A stretch of DNA of 64,000 bases from JALZVT01 sp964611345 (GCA_964611345.1 CAZSYU010000010.1:1-64000), one strand, 5' to 3'. Shown: positions 1-9,471, counted from the stretch's first letter. Notes: a model not told the origin generated them from the sequence alone. Numbers and translations: made by a program.

Positions 1-258
1 CTCTTGCGTGCTAGATAGCTATATCTAGTTGTGCTTCCTCTTACCTACTTTGAACTCTCTTTTTCTCTCTCTAAGGTCGCCCCTAAAGTTCGGTCCAGAT
101 TGTTCGGGCTAGGCAAGACTCAGTCACCAAATGAATATTTCGGTCGACGCCAATTCTCCAGGCGCCCACACGAATGGTTTGTTCAATTTTTAAAAAGCGG
201 AGTAGCTGCCAATCGGCGGAGTCCGCAGCGCAATTCGCCCAGACCGACTACTCAAGGG
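1..258 (-). other. 5' leader of rRNA operon (boxA and processing stem)
   Basis: This is the predicted transcribed leader of an rRNA operon running off the left edge on the minus strand. About 60 nt after the predicted start, at roughly 165-200, the minus strand reads CTTTTTAAAAATTGAAC followed by CATTCGTGTGGGCG. This closely resembles the boxA/antitermination leader in front of gammaproteobacterial 16S genes. A 7-bp inverted repeat CTAGATA/TATCTAG lies at 11-28 and may be part of the 16S processing stem. No mature 16S sequence is visible, and the short open frame at 31-303 is not a gene. Confidence 0.7.
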
Positions 259-264
259 AGGCGC

Positions 265-292
265 ATTATACATAGCGCCAATGGGCTAGCAA
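265..292 (-). promoter_or_regulatory. rRNA operon P1-type promoter
   Basis: On the minus strand a -35 TTGCTA (287-292) and a perfect -10 TATAAT (265-270) are separated by 16 bp. A GC-rich discriminator (GCGCCTCCC) follows, as is typical of stringently controlled rRNA promoters. A-rich tracts upstream, around 301-340, could act as an UP element. The boxA-like leader downstream and the neighbouring tyrS, which precedes a 16S gene in Pseudomonas, support an rRNA promoter. The 16S gene itself is outside the window. Confidence 0.8.
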
Positions 293-399
293 CACCGTTA
301 TAGAGATTATTTCCCTTTTCGCCAGCTTTTTTCAGCAGCCGCCGCTGTGGCTACCCGCGAAAACGGAAATATCAGGAAAAACACTGGGAATGCGTCAAG

Positions 400-420
400 T
401 TATCCACAGCTTGATCCACA
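400..420 (+). promoter_or_regulatory. Two adjacent DnaA-box-like sites
   Basis: TTATCCACA at 400-408 matches the DnaA box consensus exactly. TGATCCACA at 412-420 differs from it at one base and lies in the same orientation one helical turn away. They sit between the tyrS stop and the predicted rRNA promoter, about 110 bp upstream of its -35. Binding by DnaA is inferred from the motif only. Confidence 0.45.
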
Positions 421-463
421 GCCGACGAGCGCGAAAATCACCCGCCGAACGCATGAGCTCCAG

Positions 464-1792
464 TTACTGGTCGTGGATCAACAGATGCCAGGTCTTTTTA
501 CCCCGCCTTAACAGGTGGTAACGCCCGAACAGCGCCTGCGCGGGTTCAATCTGGGCCTCGTGATCGCTGATCGCGACCCCATTAAGCTTCACGCCACCGC
601 CTTTTATCAACTTTCTTGCCGCTCCATTGGAGGCCGCCAACCCAGCCTGGCTCATCACATCGAGCATTCCGGCACCGGCGGCCGGGATTCTGGTGCCGTC
701 CATGCCATCCAGCTCAAGCTGGGCCATGTCCTGCTCGGTCAAAACCGCTAAATCGCCGGCAAACAGGGCCTGACTGATGCGCTGGGCGCCGGCAACCGCT
801 GCCTCGCCGTGCACCAGGGTCGTCACCTCCCGGGCCAGGGCCGTCTGTGCGGCCCGGGCCTGGGGCTCTTGGGCCATTGATTGCGCCAGATCATCGATGG
901 CCGCCGGTCCAAGGAAGGTAAAGGTGCGCAGAAAACCGATGACATCAGCGTCGGCCGTATTGACCCAAAACTGGTAGAAGCTATAGGGGGAGGTTTTGGC
1001 CGGATCCAGCCACACCGCACCACCCGCTGTTTTGCCAAATTTGGTGCCATCGGCCTTGGTGACCAGCGGGAAGGTTGCGGCATAGGCCGTTTTGCCCTGG
1101 GTGCGGCGCACCAGGTCGACTCCGGAGACGATGTTGCCCCACTGATCGCTGCCACCAATCTGCAGAGTACAGCCGTGATCTCGGGCCAACACCATGAAGT
1201 CCATGGCCTGCACCACCATATAGGAGAACTCCGTATAGCTGATGCCCTCACCTTCACGCTGCAGGCGATTTTTGACGGTGTCACGCTGCACCATGGCGTT
1301 AACGGAGAAATGCTTGCCGATGTCCCGCAGGAAGTCGACCAACGTGAGCTTTGACGCCCAGTCGTAGTTATTCACCACGAGTGCCCCATTGGGACCCTCG
1401 AAGTCAAAAAAGCGCCTGACCTGCTCGCGAATACGCTCGGTCCACTCGACCACCACATGGGCGTCATTAAGGTTGCGCTCAGCCGACTTACCAGAGGGAT
1501 CGCCGATCATGCCGGTGGCACCCCCTACCAATACCAGCGGTCGATGCCCCGCGAGTTGGAAACGGCGCAGCGCGAGCAGGGGCACCAGATTGCCAATATG
1601 CAAGCTATCTGCCGTTGGGTCGAAGCCACAATAGAGTGTGCGCATCTCTCCTTGCAGGTGCTCTGCGAGCCCCTCCTCATCAGAGCATTGGGCAAGCAAC
1701 CCGTGCTCGCGCAGGTCTTCTATTATCGATTTGGGGATCGAACTGGAAGTAGAACCGGATGAGGCTGGAGGAGCAGTGGGCGAGGTTGTCAC
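464..1792 (-). CDS. tyrS: Tyrosyl-tRNA synthetase
   Basis: Class I aminoacyl-tRNA synthetase that activates tyrosine and charges tRNA-Tyr in the cytoplasm. The Rossmann domain carries the HIGH-type motif HIGNLVPL after YCGFDPTADSL, the tyrosine-site segment GGSDQWGNI, and the KMSKS-type loop KFGKT. An S4-like RNA-binding domain forms the C-terminus (RKLIKGGGVKLNGV). The chosen GTG start at 1792 gives 442 residues, close to the E. coli-type enzyme (424). The frame is open upstream to 1909, but that part looks non-conserved. A candidate promoter at 1826-1854 would place the transcript start near 1819, which fits the GTG. Product certain, start moderately sure. Confidence 0.93.
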   Translation of the reverse strand: MTTSPTAPPASSGSTSSSIPKSIIEDLREHGLLAQCSDEEGLAEHLQGEMRTLYCGFDPTADSLHIGNLVPLLALRRFQLAGHRPLVLVGGATGMIGDPSGKSAERNLNDAHVVVEWTERIREQVRRFFDFEGPNGALVVNNYDWASKLTLVDFLRDIGKHFSVNAMVQRDTVKNRLQREGEGISYTEFSYMVVQAMDFMVLARDHGCTLQIGGSDQWGNIVSGVDLVRRTQGKTAYAATFPLVTKADGTKFGKTAGGAVWLDPAKTSPYSFYQFWVNTADADVIGFLRTFTFLGPAAIDDLAQSMAQEPQARAAQTALAREVTTLVHGEAAVAGAQRISQALFAGDLAVLTEQDMAQLELDGMDGTRIPAAGAGMLDVMSQAGLAASNGAARKLIKGGGVKLNGVAISDHEAQIEPAQALFGRYHLLRRGKKTWHLLIHDQ

Positions 1793-1825
1793 TATGGAGC
1801 GGTCTCTTCGTTTGTTGGCGGTGGG

Positions 1826-1854
1826 GTTATGCCATTGCACGAGCATTGTCGCAA
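1826..1854 (-). promoter_or_regulatory. Candidate sigma-70 promoter of tyrS
   Basis: On the minus strand TTGCGA (1849-1854) and CATAAC (1826-1831) are spaced by 17 bp, leaving a leader of about 27 nt before the proposed GTG start of tyrS. The match is only moderate and is used here mainly to choose the start codon. Confidence 0.35.
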
Positions 1855-2115
1855 CACCAGCACGATGCGGTCGACAGTTCGGCTGTGAGGCTTTTCGCAT
1901 CTGAGCCAATCCCCTATAATTTGCGTCAAGCCTCCGTCCGAAATTGCTCTAATCCGCAGATTGGCCGGGGGATTTGCACCACCCTTGGCGAACAGCACTT
2001 CTGCTTTGTCTACCAATGAGCTTATTGGTTGCTCTGGTATTGCGCAGGCGGGTGGGGCAGACGCGACTGTTTTGGGAGACGGAACCACAAATCCGCCGAG
2101 AAGAGCTGGACAAAG

Positions 2116-3573
2116 TTGAACAAGAATTACTTTCCCGTTAAGCACTTGATTCTCGTTGTGGCCTTGAGCCTCGGCATGGTCACCTTTGTGGCGGCGAAAT
2201 TTACCGACGATACCGAGGCCGCAACCTTTAACGCTGACCGGGTTCTGGAGAACCTGCAACTGCCCGAACAAAATCCCGCAAGTACACCGCTTATCGCTAG
2301 AGCAGGCCTGGTGGGCTCTCCTGCGAAGATTGCGCAGCTTAACCCCTCCACAGGTAACCCCGCGACGACAGACAATCCAACGTCGGCGACTACAGCCAGC
2401 GAGGTCATTGCCACCGCGCTGAACGATCCACAGCTAACCCCACCAGCACCCAAGCACTATACCCACGCCGAAGAAGTGCGCAGCGGCGACAACCTGTTCA
2501 ACATTTTCCGACGCCAGGCGCTGTCACCCACCGTATTGCACCGGGTAATGCAGAGTGGCCCCCTGGCAGACAGACTGAAACAAATATTTCCTGGCCATCG
2601 CCTGACATTCACAACCACTGAAAACAACGAACTCGTGCGGCTTGAATATTCACCAGGCCCTCTGGAAACATTACAGTTCGATCGTGATGGTACAAGCTAT
2701 GTGGCCAAGGTTGTCAGCCGCGAACCCCAGCGACTGACAATATACAAGCACGGCATGATTGACCATTCGTTGTTTGTCGCCAGTCAACGTGCCGGCCTCG
2801 ACGATGAAATCACCATGCGACTCGCGCAAATTTTCCAGTGGGATATCGACTTTGTGCTGGATATTCGCAAGGGCGACGAGTTTCACGTGCTATTCGAAGA
2901 GCTCTATCTTGGCGACAAGTTCATTGGCTATGGCGACATTTTGGCTGCTGAGTTTTTGAATCAGAAAACCACCTTTCAAGCAATTCACTACCGCAACGAA
3001 AAAGGCGAGGCGCACTATTTCAACCCGGCGGGCGAGAGCATGCGCAAAGCGTTTCTCCGCGCTCCAGTATCGTTCTCCCGCATAAGCTCAAACTTCAACT
3101 TACAGCGCAAGCATCCGCTATTCAAAACAACCCGCCCCCACCGCGGCATTGATTACGCCGCCCCGCAAGGCACACCCATCATGGCTTCAGGTGATGGGCG
3201 CATCAAACAGATCGGGCGCAATAAATACAACGGCAACTACATCGTGCTGCAACACGGCGAGCAGTTTGTTACCAAATATCTGCACATGTCGAAGTTCGCC
3301 CGCAACATGACCAAAGGCAAGCGCGTTAAGCAGGGCCAGACTATCGGCTACGTTGGTCGCACTGGCTATGCCACCGGCCCACATCTGCACTACGAATTTT
3401 TAGTGAACGGCACCCATCGCAACCCGCGCACCGTAAAGCTGCCAAACGACAAGCCGGTTCCCGATAGCGAACGCGAGCGCTTCGTTGCCCAAACAAAACC
3501 TTACCTTGCTCTGCTGAGAAGCCTGCAAGAAGAAGAGCAACAACTCGCCAGCAATACGCCAACACAATATTGA
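2116..3573 (+). CDS. Murein DD-endopeptidase, OapA/LysM-like plus peptidase M23
   Basis: Membrane-anchored periplasmic peptidoglycan hydrolase of the MepM/NlpD type, predicted to cut peptide cross-links. From the TTG start at 2116 the N-terminus is a short basic stretch and one hydrophobic segment (HLILVVALSLGMVTFVAA), then a low-complexity linker. An OapA/LysM-like domain follows (VRSGDNLFNIFRRQ ... FPGHRL). The C-terminal M23 domain has the zinc motifs HRGIDYAAP and HLHYEF. The frame is open from another TTG at 2029, but the extra residues are not signal-like. Its last codons overlap anmK, indicating translational coupling of two cell-wall genes. A TATAAT at 1915-1920 may be its -10 box. 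Confidence 0.88.
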   Translation: MNKNYFPVKHLILVVALSLGMVTFVAAKFTDDTEAATFNADRVLENLQLPEQNPASTPLIARAGLVGSPAKIAQLNPSTGNPATTDNPTSATTASEVIATALNDPQLTPPAPKHYTHAEEVRSGDNLFNIFRRQALSPTVLHRVMQSGPLADRLKQIFPGHRLTFTTTENNELVRLEYSPGPLETLQFDRDGTSYVAKVVSREPQRLTIYKHGMIDHSLFVASQRAGLDDEITMRLAQIFQWDIDFVLDIRKGDEFHVLFEELYLGDKFIGYGDILAAEFLNQKTTFQAIHYRNEKGEAHYFNPAGESMRKAFLRAPVSFSRISSNFNLQRKHPLFKTTRPHRGIDYAAPQGTPIMASGDGRIKQIGRNKYNGNYIVLQHGEQFVTKYLHMSKFARNMTKGKRVKQGQTIGYVGRTGYATGPHLHYEFLVNGTHRNPRTVKLPNDKPVPDSERERFVAQTKPYLALLRSLQEEEQQLASNTPTQY

Positions 3574-4763
3574 AGCAACCCGCCAACCAGACAATCTTCA
3601 TAGGTGTCATGACCGGCACCAGTATCGACGGACTGGACATTGCGGCGCTTCGCATCCTTCCCCCCAGCCACCAAGACAGCGGTAGCGACACTGAGACGCA
3701 AAACATTGAGCTCGTTGCTGCCGCCGAATACCCGTTACCTGACCAGCTACGGGCACAAATCAAACAGCTCGCGCGCAATGACAACCTGAGTTGGCGCACC
3801 TTTGGCGAGGTAGACGCGACTCTCGGCGATTTAACTGGGGTCCTGGTTGAGCAGTTTCTGGCAGACAACAAAATCCCCAAAGAGAGCGTGGCGGCCATTG
3901 GCAGCCACGGCCAGACTGTTCATCATTCCCCGGACAGCGATCCCGCGTTTACCGTGCAGATCGGCGATGCCAGTCGAATAAGTCATGTCACAGGGCTACC
4001 TGTCGTTAGTGACTTTCGCCGCGCCGACATTGCCGCAGGCGGTCAGGGTGCACCACTTGTTCCCGCCTTCCACGAGGCATTGTTCCGGCAAGCAGACGAC
4101 CCACGGAGCAAGGCGATTTGCAACATCGGCGGCATCGCCAACATCACGTTGCTACCGGCAGACCCCAACTCGCCTATCACTGGGTTTGATACGGGGCCGG
4201 GTAACACGCTGCTTGATGCGTGGATTTTCAAACACAAAAGCCTCTCGTTTGATGCCGACGGCAGTTGGGCCGCCGTAGGTCGCGCCTCTGCCACGCTGCT
4301 CAGTAAACTGCTGGGTGATCCCTATCTGCAACGCACCCCACCCAAGAGCACGGGTGTGGAGCACTACAGCCTGGACTGGCTGGAATCCCAACTGGCAAGT
4401 GCAAAGGCCGACGGCAGCCATCTAGAGCCCGTCGATGTGCAAGCGACATTGCTGGAGTTTACCGCTAGCACGATTGTGAGCTCGGTTCGGGCCAGCCAAC
4501 CCGATTGCACACAGCTTGTCGTTTGCGGCGGTGGCAGACGCAACTCGCAGTTACTGAACACAATGGCACGGCACGGTAGCTGGCCGGTTGTGAACTGCGA
4601 CACTTTGTCTGTGGGCAATATTGACGGCGATAATCTGGAAGCTGCCGCATTTGCCTGGCTCGCAAGTCAACATCTCGCAGGTAAGCCAAGTAATGTGCCT
4701 ACGGTTACCGGCGCAAGCAAAGCCGTCGTTCTGGGCACGCTCACCAGCAATTCTGAGACATAG
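3570..4763 (+). CDS. anmK: Anhydro-N-acetylmuramic acid kinase
   Basis: Cytoplasmic kinase of murein recycling. It opens and phosphorylates 1,6-anhydro-MurNAc to MurNAc-6-phosphate. The N-terminal ATPase signature GVMTGTSIDGLDIA, the segment GSHGQTVHH, FDTGPGNTLLDAW and the C-terminal VVCGGGRRN are family hallmarks, and the length of 397 aa is slightly over typical. The start is a TTG overlapping the TGA of the preceding endopeptidase gene; the next ATG already lies inside the conserved GVMTGTS motif, so TTG is the sensible start. Placement beside a murein hydrolase gene fits a muropeptide recycling role. Confidence 0.95.
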   Translation: MKQPANQTIFIGVMTGTSIDGLDIAALRILPPSHQDSGSDTETQNIELVAAAEYPLPDQLRAQIKQLARNDNLSWRTFGEVDATLGDLTGVLVEQFLADNKIPKESVAAIGSHGQTVHHSPDSDPAFTVQIGDASRISHVTGLPVVSDFRRADIAAGGQGAPLVPAFHEALFRQADDPRSKAICNIGGIANITLLPADPNSPITGFDTGPGNTLLDAWIFKHKSLSFDADGSWAAVGRASATLLSKLLGDPYLQRTPPKSTGVEHYSLDWLESQLASAKADGSHLEPVDVQATLLEFTASTIVSSVRASQPDCTQLVVCGGGRRNSQLLNTMARHGSWPVVNCDTLSVGNIDGDNLEAAAFAWLASQHLAGKPSNVPTVTGASKAVVLGTLTSNSET

Positions 4764-4913
4764 CGCAGGTTAGGGCCCACCATTCCGACAGGCCTTCGTT
4801 AGTGTAACGCCGGTCGCAGAAATTTCTTGTCATTGCAGCAAACTGACTGTGATCAACAGACTGAGTTTTTGCGCGGCGTGGTGATACTTCGAGCACCAAA
4901 GCCGCACTAGATC

Positions 4914-7598
4914 ATGCAATTTAAAGCCTTCTCCAGCCGCATCGAATCCCGAGCCTTGGGAACCATCGCCCTTCTGTCACTGCTCCCCATCGCGGTGCTG
5001 TGCTTTGGCGTGTGGCAACAAACCGAGCGCATGGCCATCAGAAACTTCGAAGATGGTCTGCACTATCAAATCTCACACTTCTCGCTAAACACCAATCACG
5101 CTTTATCGAGCCTTGCCGCAAGAGCAAGAACCATACAAGACCCGCGAGAGATACACCGACTGCGTTTGGTTAAGCATGATCCCGAAGCGACTCCACCATC
5201 TGCGAACCGCTTACCTGCCAACAGCAAACCCCACCTGACTTACACTGACAAGCGGCTCTGGCTCGCGACGAGCCCCGCTTCTGACCAATACGACCCCAAT
5301 ATTTTTGAGATCAATCAGAGCATACTGATGGAACCAATGCGCAGGCTGTTTCCAAACGTGCATTTTTGTCTTAGTTTCCATGGCGCCTACGAAGCCGTAT
5401 GCGAAACTCCGCCACCAGACGGCGAGACTTTTCTGGCGAAACGACAACTAGACTTCTCCAAAAACTTCTCTGTCAACTTTGACCCTTGGGTGATTGCCAC
5501 AATACCAAAGCAGGCTGCTACCGAAGGCTCTGCACAGTTCTTCAAAATGTTCCTGGCCACGATGTTCATGGCCTCTTTGATTGGCATTATCGCAAGCACA
5601 CTAGCGAATCGGCGAGCACTTGCACCACTTGCAGAATTGTCTCGCGGCACGAATGCTCTACGCAATCGCAACTATGACGTAAAGCTAGACATCCAGACCG
5701 ACGATGAGTTTGAAGATCTTGGAGCTGCATTTAACTCGATGACCGAGACGCTGCGAGCCAGCAACAGGTTCACCGCCGCACTGTCACAGGTCGACCAGCT
5801 AATACTGAAAACTACCGACCTCGAAAGGGTTATACGCTCAGTGCTAAACGCGATCAAAACTATCGAAACAGCTAATGACGCGTGGGTACTCACCCTTGGC
5901 CACGAAACCATGCCTGCCGAACGCCTCTACTGGGTAGACAACGAAGGCTCACTCGATTCATCTGATACCAGTCGATGGAGCGACGAAATGCCACTCATCC
6001 CCCAAGTTGCGGATGTAAATGCGGCCAACATGAGCAATATCTCTGGATTGACCATAGCCGAGACCTTCCCGGTAATACTCGATGAACAGGTTGTTGCTGT
6101 ATTACTTATTGGTGCCACGGACGAGGCGACGGTAGAAAATACCAACTCACGCCACTACGGCGAACTCAGCAGCCGGCTGAGTGTGGCGATGACGCATATC
6201 GACCGATCGCTAACTCTGTATCGACAAGCCAATCAAGATGCACTAACCGGACTGCTTAATCGCCAGGCTTTTGAACGCGATTTACGTCAACAGTGTATAA
6301 ACTGTCAACGCGACAACACAAAGAGTGCGCTGCTATTCATCGATCTCGATCGATTCAAGCAGGTCAACGACACCGAAGGGCACAAAGCTGGCGATCGCCT
6401 GCTATTGGTTATCGCTCGCCGGCTGCAACAGAGTTTGCGCCCAGAAGATATAATCGCACGCCTTGGCGGTGATGAATTCGCCGTACTTTTGCAAGACGTT
6501 AGAGCAACAGATGACAGCGCATGCAACGCCGCCCTCATCGAAACCTGCGAGCGCATAATCAGCAGGTTATCCAAGCCAGTGGTAGTCGAACGACTGGAAC
6601 ACAGCATTCACGCATCGATTGGCATCGCCTATATTGATGCCAGCTTCGCAGTTGCCGATCAAATATTGTCGCGCGCAGACGTTGCTATGTACCACGCCAA
6701 AACAAAAGCGGGCTGCAACTACGCGTTCTACGATCCCAAGCTCAACTCGGAGTCGGAGCAGCGCATTCAACTGGAGTCCCGGCTGCGCCAGGCACTGACG
6801 AGCGATGACATAAAATTACACTTTCAACCGCAACTCAATCTTGCCTCCGGAGAAATTACCGGTGTTGAAGGTTTGATTCGTTGGCAGAGCGAACTCAATG
6901 GCAATGTACCACCCAGCTTGTTCATTCCCATCGCGGAAGACTCGGGCATCATCCATGAACTTGAGCCGCTGATCTTCGATTACGCTGCGCAACTAGTGGC
7001 TCGCACCGCCGGCACACCACATGAAGTTCGGCGGGTGGCCGTCAATGTTTCAGTACAACAGCTAGCACTGCCAGGTTTCGCCAAACGCGTCTTCCGCTAT
7101 CTTGAGCAGACTGGCTTGCGCCCTGAGCAGTTAGAAATCGAAGTTACTGAATCACTGTTCATCAAAGAGATGGCACTAGTTGTGGACGAACTGTCAGAGT
7201 TACGTCAGGCAGGCATAGTCATCGCGCTCGACGACTTCGGCACCGGTTATTCTTCGCTCAGCTATCTACGCACACTGCCGATCGACATTATTAAAATCGA
7301 CCGGTCGTTTGTACAAGAAATCGAAGAATCGACAGAAGCTCGCGACCTCATCCAAAGTATTTTGCATATCGCTAAGGCATTGAATAAAACGGTGGTTGCG
7401 GAAGGGGTAGAGACGCACGCTCAACTCGATGTGTTGCGTCGCATGGGTTGCGACACCATGCAGGGCTATCTGTTTTCCAGACCGCTGCCAGAATCAGAAC
7501 TCAATTCGTTTATGGCTGAGCACGACAACACCAGATGGTCTTACACTGAGGAACGCAACGGACCAAAGCACCCAGGTGTCCAGCTGCGCTCGGTCTAG
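4914..7598 (+). CDS. Membrane c-di-GMP enzyme: HAMP, GGDEF and EAL domains
   Basis: Bifunctional-type c-di-GMP signalling protein of 894 aa. A first membrane helix (about residues 18-36) and a second (about 205-228) flank a periplasmic sensor region. A HAMP domain (about 232-285) and a GAF-like region (about 290-430) follow. The diguanylate cyclase domain has an intact GGDEF motif near residue 519 and an inhibitory I-site RPED five residues before it. The EAL domain keeps DDFGTGYSSL, KIDRSFV and VAEGVET, but its first signature reads EGL instead of EAL (near residue 651). Both activities appear possible; the ligand cannot be deduced. It converges on erpA with a 4-bp stop-codon overlap. Confidence 0.92.
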   Translation: MQFKAFSSRIESRALGTIALLSLLPIAVLCFGVWQQTERMAIRNFEDGLHYQISHFSLNTNHALSSLAARARTIQDPREIHRLRLVKHDPEATPPSANRLPANSKPHLTYTDKRLWLATSPASDQYDPNIFEINQSILMEPMRRLFPNVHFCLSFHGAYEAVCETPPPDGETFLAKRQLDFSKNFSVNFDPWVIATIPKQAATEGSAQFFKMFLATMFMASLIGIIASTLANRRALAPLAELSRGTNALRNRNYDVKLDIQTDDEFEDLGAAFNSMTETLRASNRFTAALSQVDQLILKTTDLERVIRSVLNAIKTIETANDAWVLTLGHETMPAERLYWVDNEGSLDSSDTSRWSDEMPLIPQVADVNAANMSNISGLTIAETFPVILDEQVVAVLLIGATDEATVENTNSRHYGELSSRLSVAMTHIDRSLTLYRQANQDALTGLLNRQAFERDLRQQCINCQRDNTKSALLFIDLDRFKQVNDTEGHKAGDRLLLVIARRLQQSLRPEDIIARLGGDEFAVLLQDVRATDDSACNAALIETCERIISRLSKPVVVERLEHSIHASIGIAYIDASFAVADQILSRADVAMYHAKTKAGCNYAFYDPKLNSESEQRIQLESRLRQALTSDDIKLHFQPQLNLASGEITGVEGLIRWQSELNGNVPPSLFIPIAEDSGIIHELEPLIFDYAAQLVARTAGTPHEVRRVAVNVSVQQLALPGFAKRVFRYLEQTGLRPEQLEIEVTESLFIKEMALVVDELSELRQAGIVIALDDFGTGYSSLSYLRTLPIDIIKIDRSFVQEIEESTEARDLIQSILHIAKALNKTVVAEGVETHAQLDVLRRMGCDTMQGYLFSRPLPESELNSFMAEHDNTRWSYTEERNGPKHPGVQLRSV

Positions 7599-7945
7599 AT
7601 CGAGAAAGAATTACCGCAGCCGCAGGTGGTTGCCGCGTTGGGGTTTTGCACCACAAACTGCGAGCCCTGCAGGTCTTCGGTGTAATGAATTTCGGCCCCT
7701 TCGAGGTATTGGTAGCTCATCGGATCAACCAACACTCTAACGCCCTCAGATTCAATAACGGCGTCATCTTCTTCTGCCGGTGACTCATCAAAGGTGAACC
7801 CGTAGGAGAAGCCACTGCAGCCACCGCCGGTCACAAACACTCGCAAGGCCAGCGAAACAATCTCGCCCTCAGGCGCATCTGCCTGTTCTTCACTGATCAG
7901 GTGCTGCACCTTGGAGATCGCAGAGGGTGTAATCGAAATTTCCAA
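7595..7945 (-). CDS. erpA: Iron-sulfur cluster insertion protein, A-type carrier
   Basis: A-type carrier that delivers [2Fe-2S]/[4Fe-4S] clusters to apoproteins, including those of isoprenoid synthesis. The three cluster-ligand cysteines are present in GGGCSGFSYG and TCGCGNSFS, at the usual spacing near the C-terminus, and the length (116 aa) is normal. Its position beside anmK and the M23 peptidase gene matches Pseudomonas. The TAG stop lies in a CTAG palindrome shared with the stop of the convergent GGDEF/EAL gene. Confidence 0.95.
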   Translation of the reverse strand: MEISITPSAISKVQHLISEEQADAPEGEIVSLALRVFVTGGGCSGFSYGFTFDESPAEEDDAVIESEGVRVLVDPMSYQYLEGAEIHYTEDLQGSQFVVQNPNAATTCGCGNSFSI

Positions 7946-8012
7946 GTCTTGAATGTCCTAATAGGTGGGTGAGTGAGGTGTTTATGGGTGAGCTGTATAT
8001 GGCTGGAATGTT

Positions 8013-8465
8013 TTAGCGGAGTTCCGTCACTTTGTCGTCAGTCTCCGGCACCACCGAGACCTCAGCAGCACCAGACGTTTCGGCCAGACTGATCATCTGC
8101 CCGTTTACGACTGAGCCCAGATGCATTTCTACCAGATTGTAGTGAACGTTGCCCGACACACGAGCCTTGGCTGCCAGCTCAAGCTTACCCGTGGCATAAA
8201 CGTCGCCTTCGACGTCGCCATCAATCACAACATTGGGCGCCCTGATTTCGCCCCGAACAAACCCACCTTCGCAAACCACCAGGGTTGCAGAATCACTACC
8301 CTGGGCCAATACATCGCCTTCGATGGTGCCGTTTACGTAAACCTGCTCACCGAACAGCACATCGCCTTTTAAACGGGTGTTTTGTGCAATCAAGGTTGTG
8401 CCGCCTTCAAGTCCCGCAGAGAGGCCACTGCCCCTTCCCGTCTGTTTCTTCTTTCGCATCGTCAT
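8013..8465 (-). CDS. Bactofilin-family cytoskeletal protein
   Basis: Small beta-helical polymer-forming protein of about 150 aa. A basic N-terminal tail (RKKKQTGRG) leads into a bactofilin core of short repeating strands with alternating glycine and valine (TRLKGDVLFG, YVNGTIEGDVLA, VVIDGDVEGDVYATGKLEL, ARVSGNVHYN). Bactofilins form membrane-associated filaments that position cell-wall or envelope enzymes. ATGs at 8465 and 8459 are both near a purine-rich GAGGGG stretch; the frame is open to 8483. It follows the DUF6776-like gene with a short gap and probably shares its transcript. Confidence 0.85.
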   Translation of the reverse strand: MTMRKKKQTGRGSGLSAGLEGGTTLIAQNTRLKGDVLFGEQVYVNGTIEGDVLAQGSDSATLVVCEGGFVRGEIRAPNVVIDGDVEGDVYATGKLELAAKARVSGNVHYNLVEMHLGSVVNGQMISLAETSGAAEVSVVPETDDKVTELR

Positions 8466-8510
8466 CGCCCCTCTTCCTACCACTTACTGCTTGGTGCTTA
8501 CTGCTCGATC

Positions 8511-9290
8511 TTATTGCAGCACCCAATCATAACGCCTCTGCACGATTTCGCCGGCCTCGCCCCGATCAAGCGTCACAATCACCGTTTCAGGGACAAAATC
8601 ATCGGGTAACGTAAACTCACCGCTGTAATTCTGGAAGTAGCGAAATCTGAACGTCATAGGGTACTCAGGGATGGTGGCTATTTCTGTGAGCGCCAACACC
8701 GCGCGTTCGCCAGCCACCGCCCCATGCACCTCGAAATAGGCTTCGCCCTCCTGCCAGGCATGCCGCGCAACCGTCTGGGCAACTACCAGTTCGTAGGAAA
8801 ACACTCTGGGCCGCTCCATCGCATGGAGCGTCATCTTTTCTATGCGCAAGCCTTTTGCCAACTCGGCAGGCGCCATCAAACTGCGATAGAACGCGACCTC
8901 TTCAGTGAGCGAGGCGATCTCATCCTCAAGCTTGCGGAAAGTTGCTCGCACCTCCGCGGAAGCGGTGCTGTCGACATTCTGGGTCATGCGCAATTCGGTT
9001 AACTCGGCTCGCAGTTCGGCCACCCGCTCACGATCAAGATCATCCCGCAGCGCATCCAATCGCTCCCCCGGCGAACGAACGTCCTGTCCCTTTGACCCCA
9101 AGGAGTAGGCAATGGCCGCGACCGCGAAGAACAAGACGGGCAGCAGCCACCAAAACCAAACCCCCGGGCGATACCGAACGACCTGCACCCGTGGTACTTC
9201 CGCCCCGAGCGCGTCAATCGCCTGCTGAGCCGCGCCGACGCCAGGGTCGCTTGCTGAATCAGAACTGGGATTTACCATGTCGCCTGCCAT
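8511..9290 (-). CDS. DUF6776-like inner-membrane protein
   Basis: Conserved gammaproteobacterial protein of unknown function, 259 aa. One transmembrane segment (WFWWLLPVLFFAVAAIAY, about residues 50-70) is followed by a coiled coil rich in E/R/L (about 85-145) and a beta-rich C-terminal domain ending RRYDWVLQ. This points to a bitopic envelope protein with a periplasmic globular domain. The ATG at 9290 is preceded by a strong GGAGG; the frame is open to 9401 without support. Its pairing with a bactofilin gene and erpA is seen in related genomes, so a role with the bactofilin filament is possible but inferred. Confidence 0.75.
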   Translation of the reverse strand: MAGDMVNPSSDSASDPGVGAAQQAIDALGAEVPRVQVVRYRPGVWFWWLLPVLFFAVAAIAYSLGSKGQDVRSPGERLDALRDDLDRERVAELRAELTELRMTQNVDSTASAEVRATFRKLEDEIASLTEEVAFYRSLMAPAELAKGLRIEKMTLHAMERPRVFSYELVVAQTVARHAWQEGEAYFEVHGAVAGERAVLALTEIATIPEYPMTFRFRYFQNYSGEFTLPDDFVPETVIVTLDRGEAGEIVQRRYDWVLQ

Positions 9291-9471
9291 TTCGAACCTC
9301 CGCCAAGTTTGCGGGCAGAACGCAAAATTTGCGAACCGTTCCCACTTCTTCGATAAATTCGTTTGTGTAGGGGCAAACAAGTGTGCGCCCAAACGCGGCA
9401 ACGGCGGCTCACGCGGGTATACTGATACCGCAGTATCCGTCTATTTACCCTAGAGGCCGACAGGTCCGTCC

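Noticed and set aside
31..303. Open reading frame of 90 codons on the plus strand
   Set aside because: Serine/arginine-rich and unlike a protein; it lies across the rRNA leader and promoter on the other strand.
4764..4913. Promoter candidate before the GGDEF/EAL gene (TTGTCA near 4828)
   Set aside because: No well-spaced -10 box found; too weak to list.
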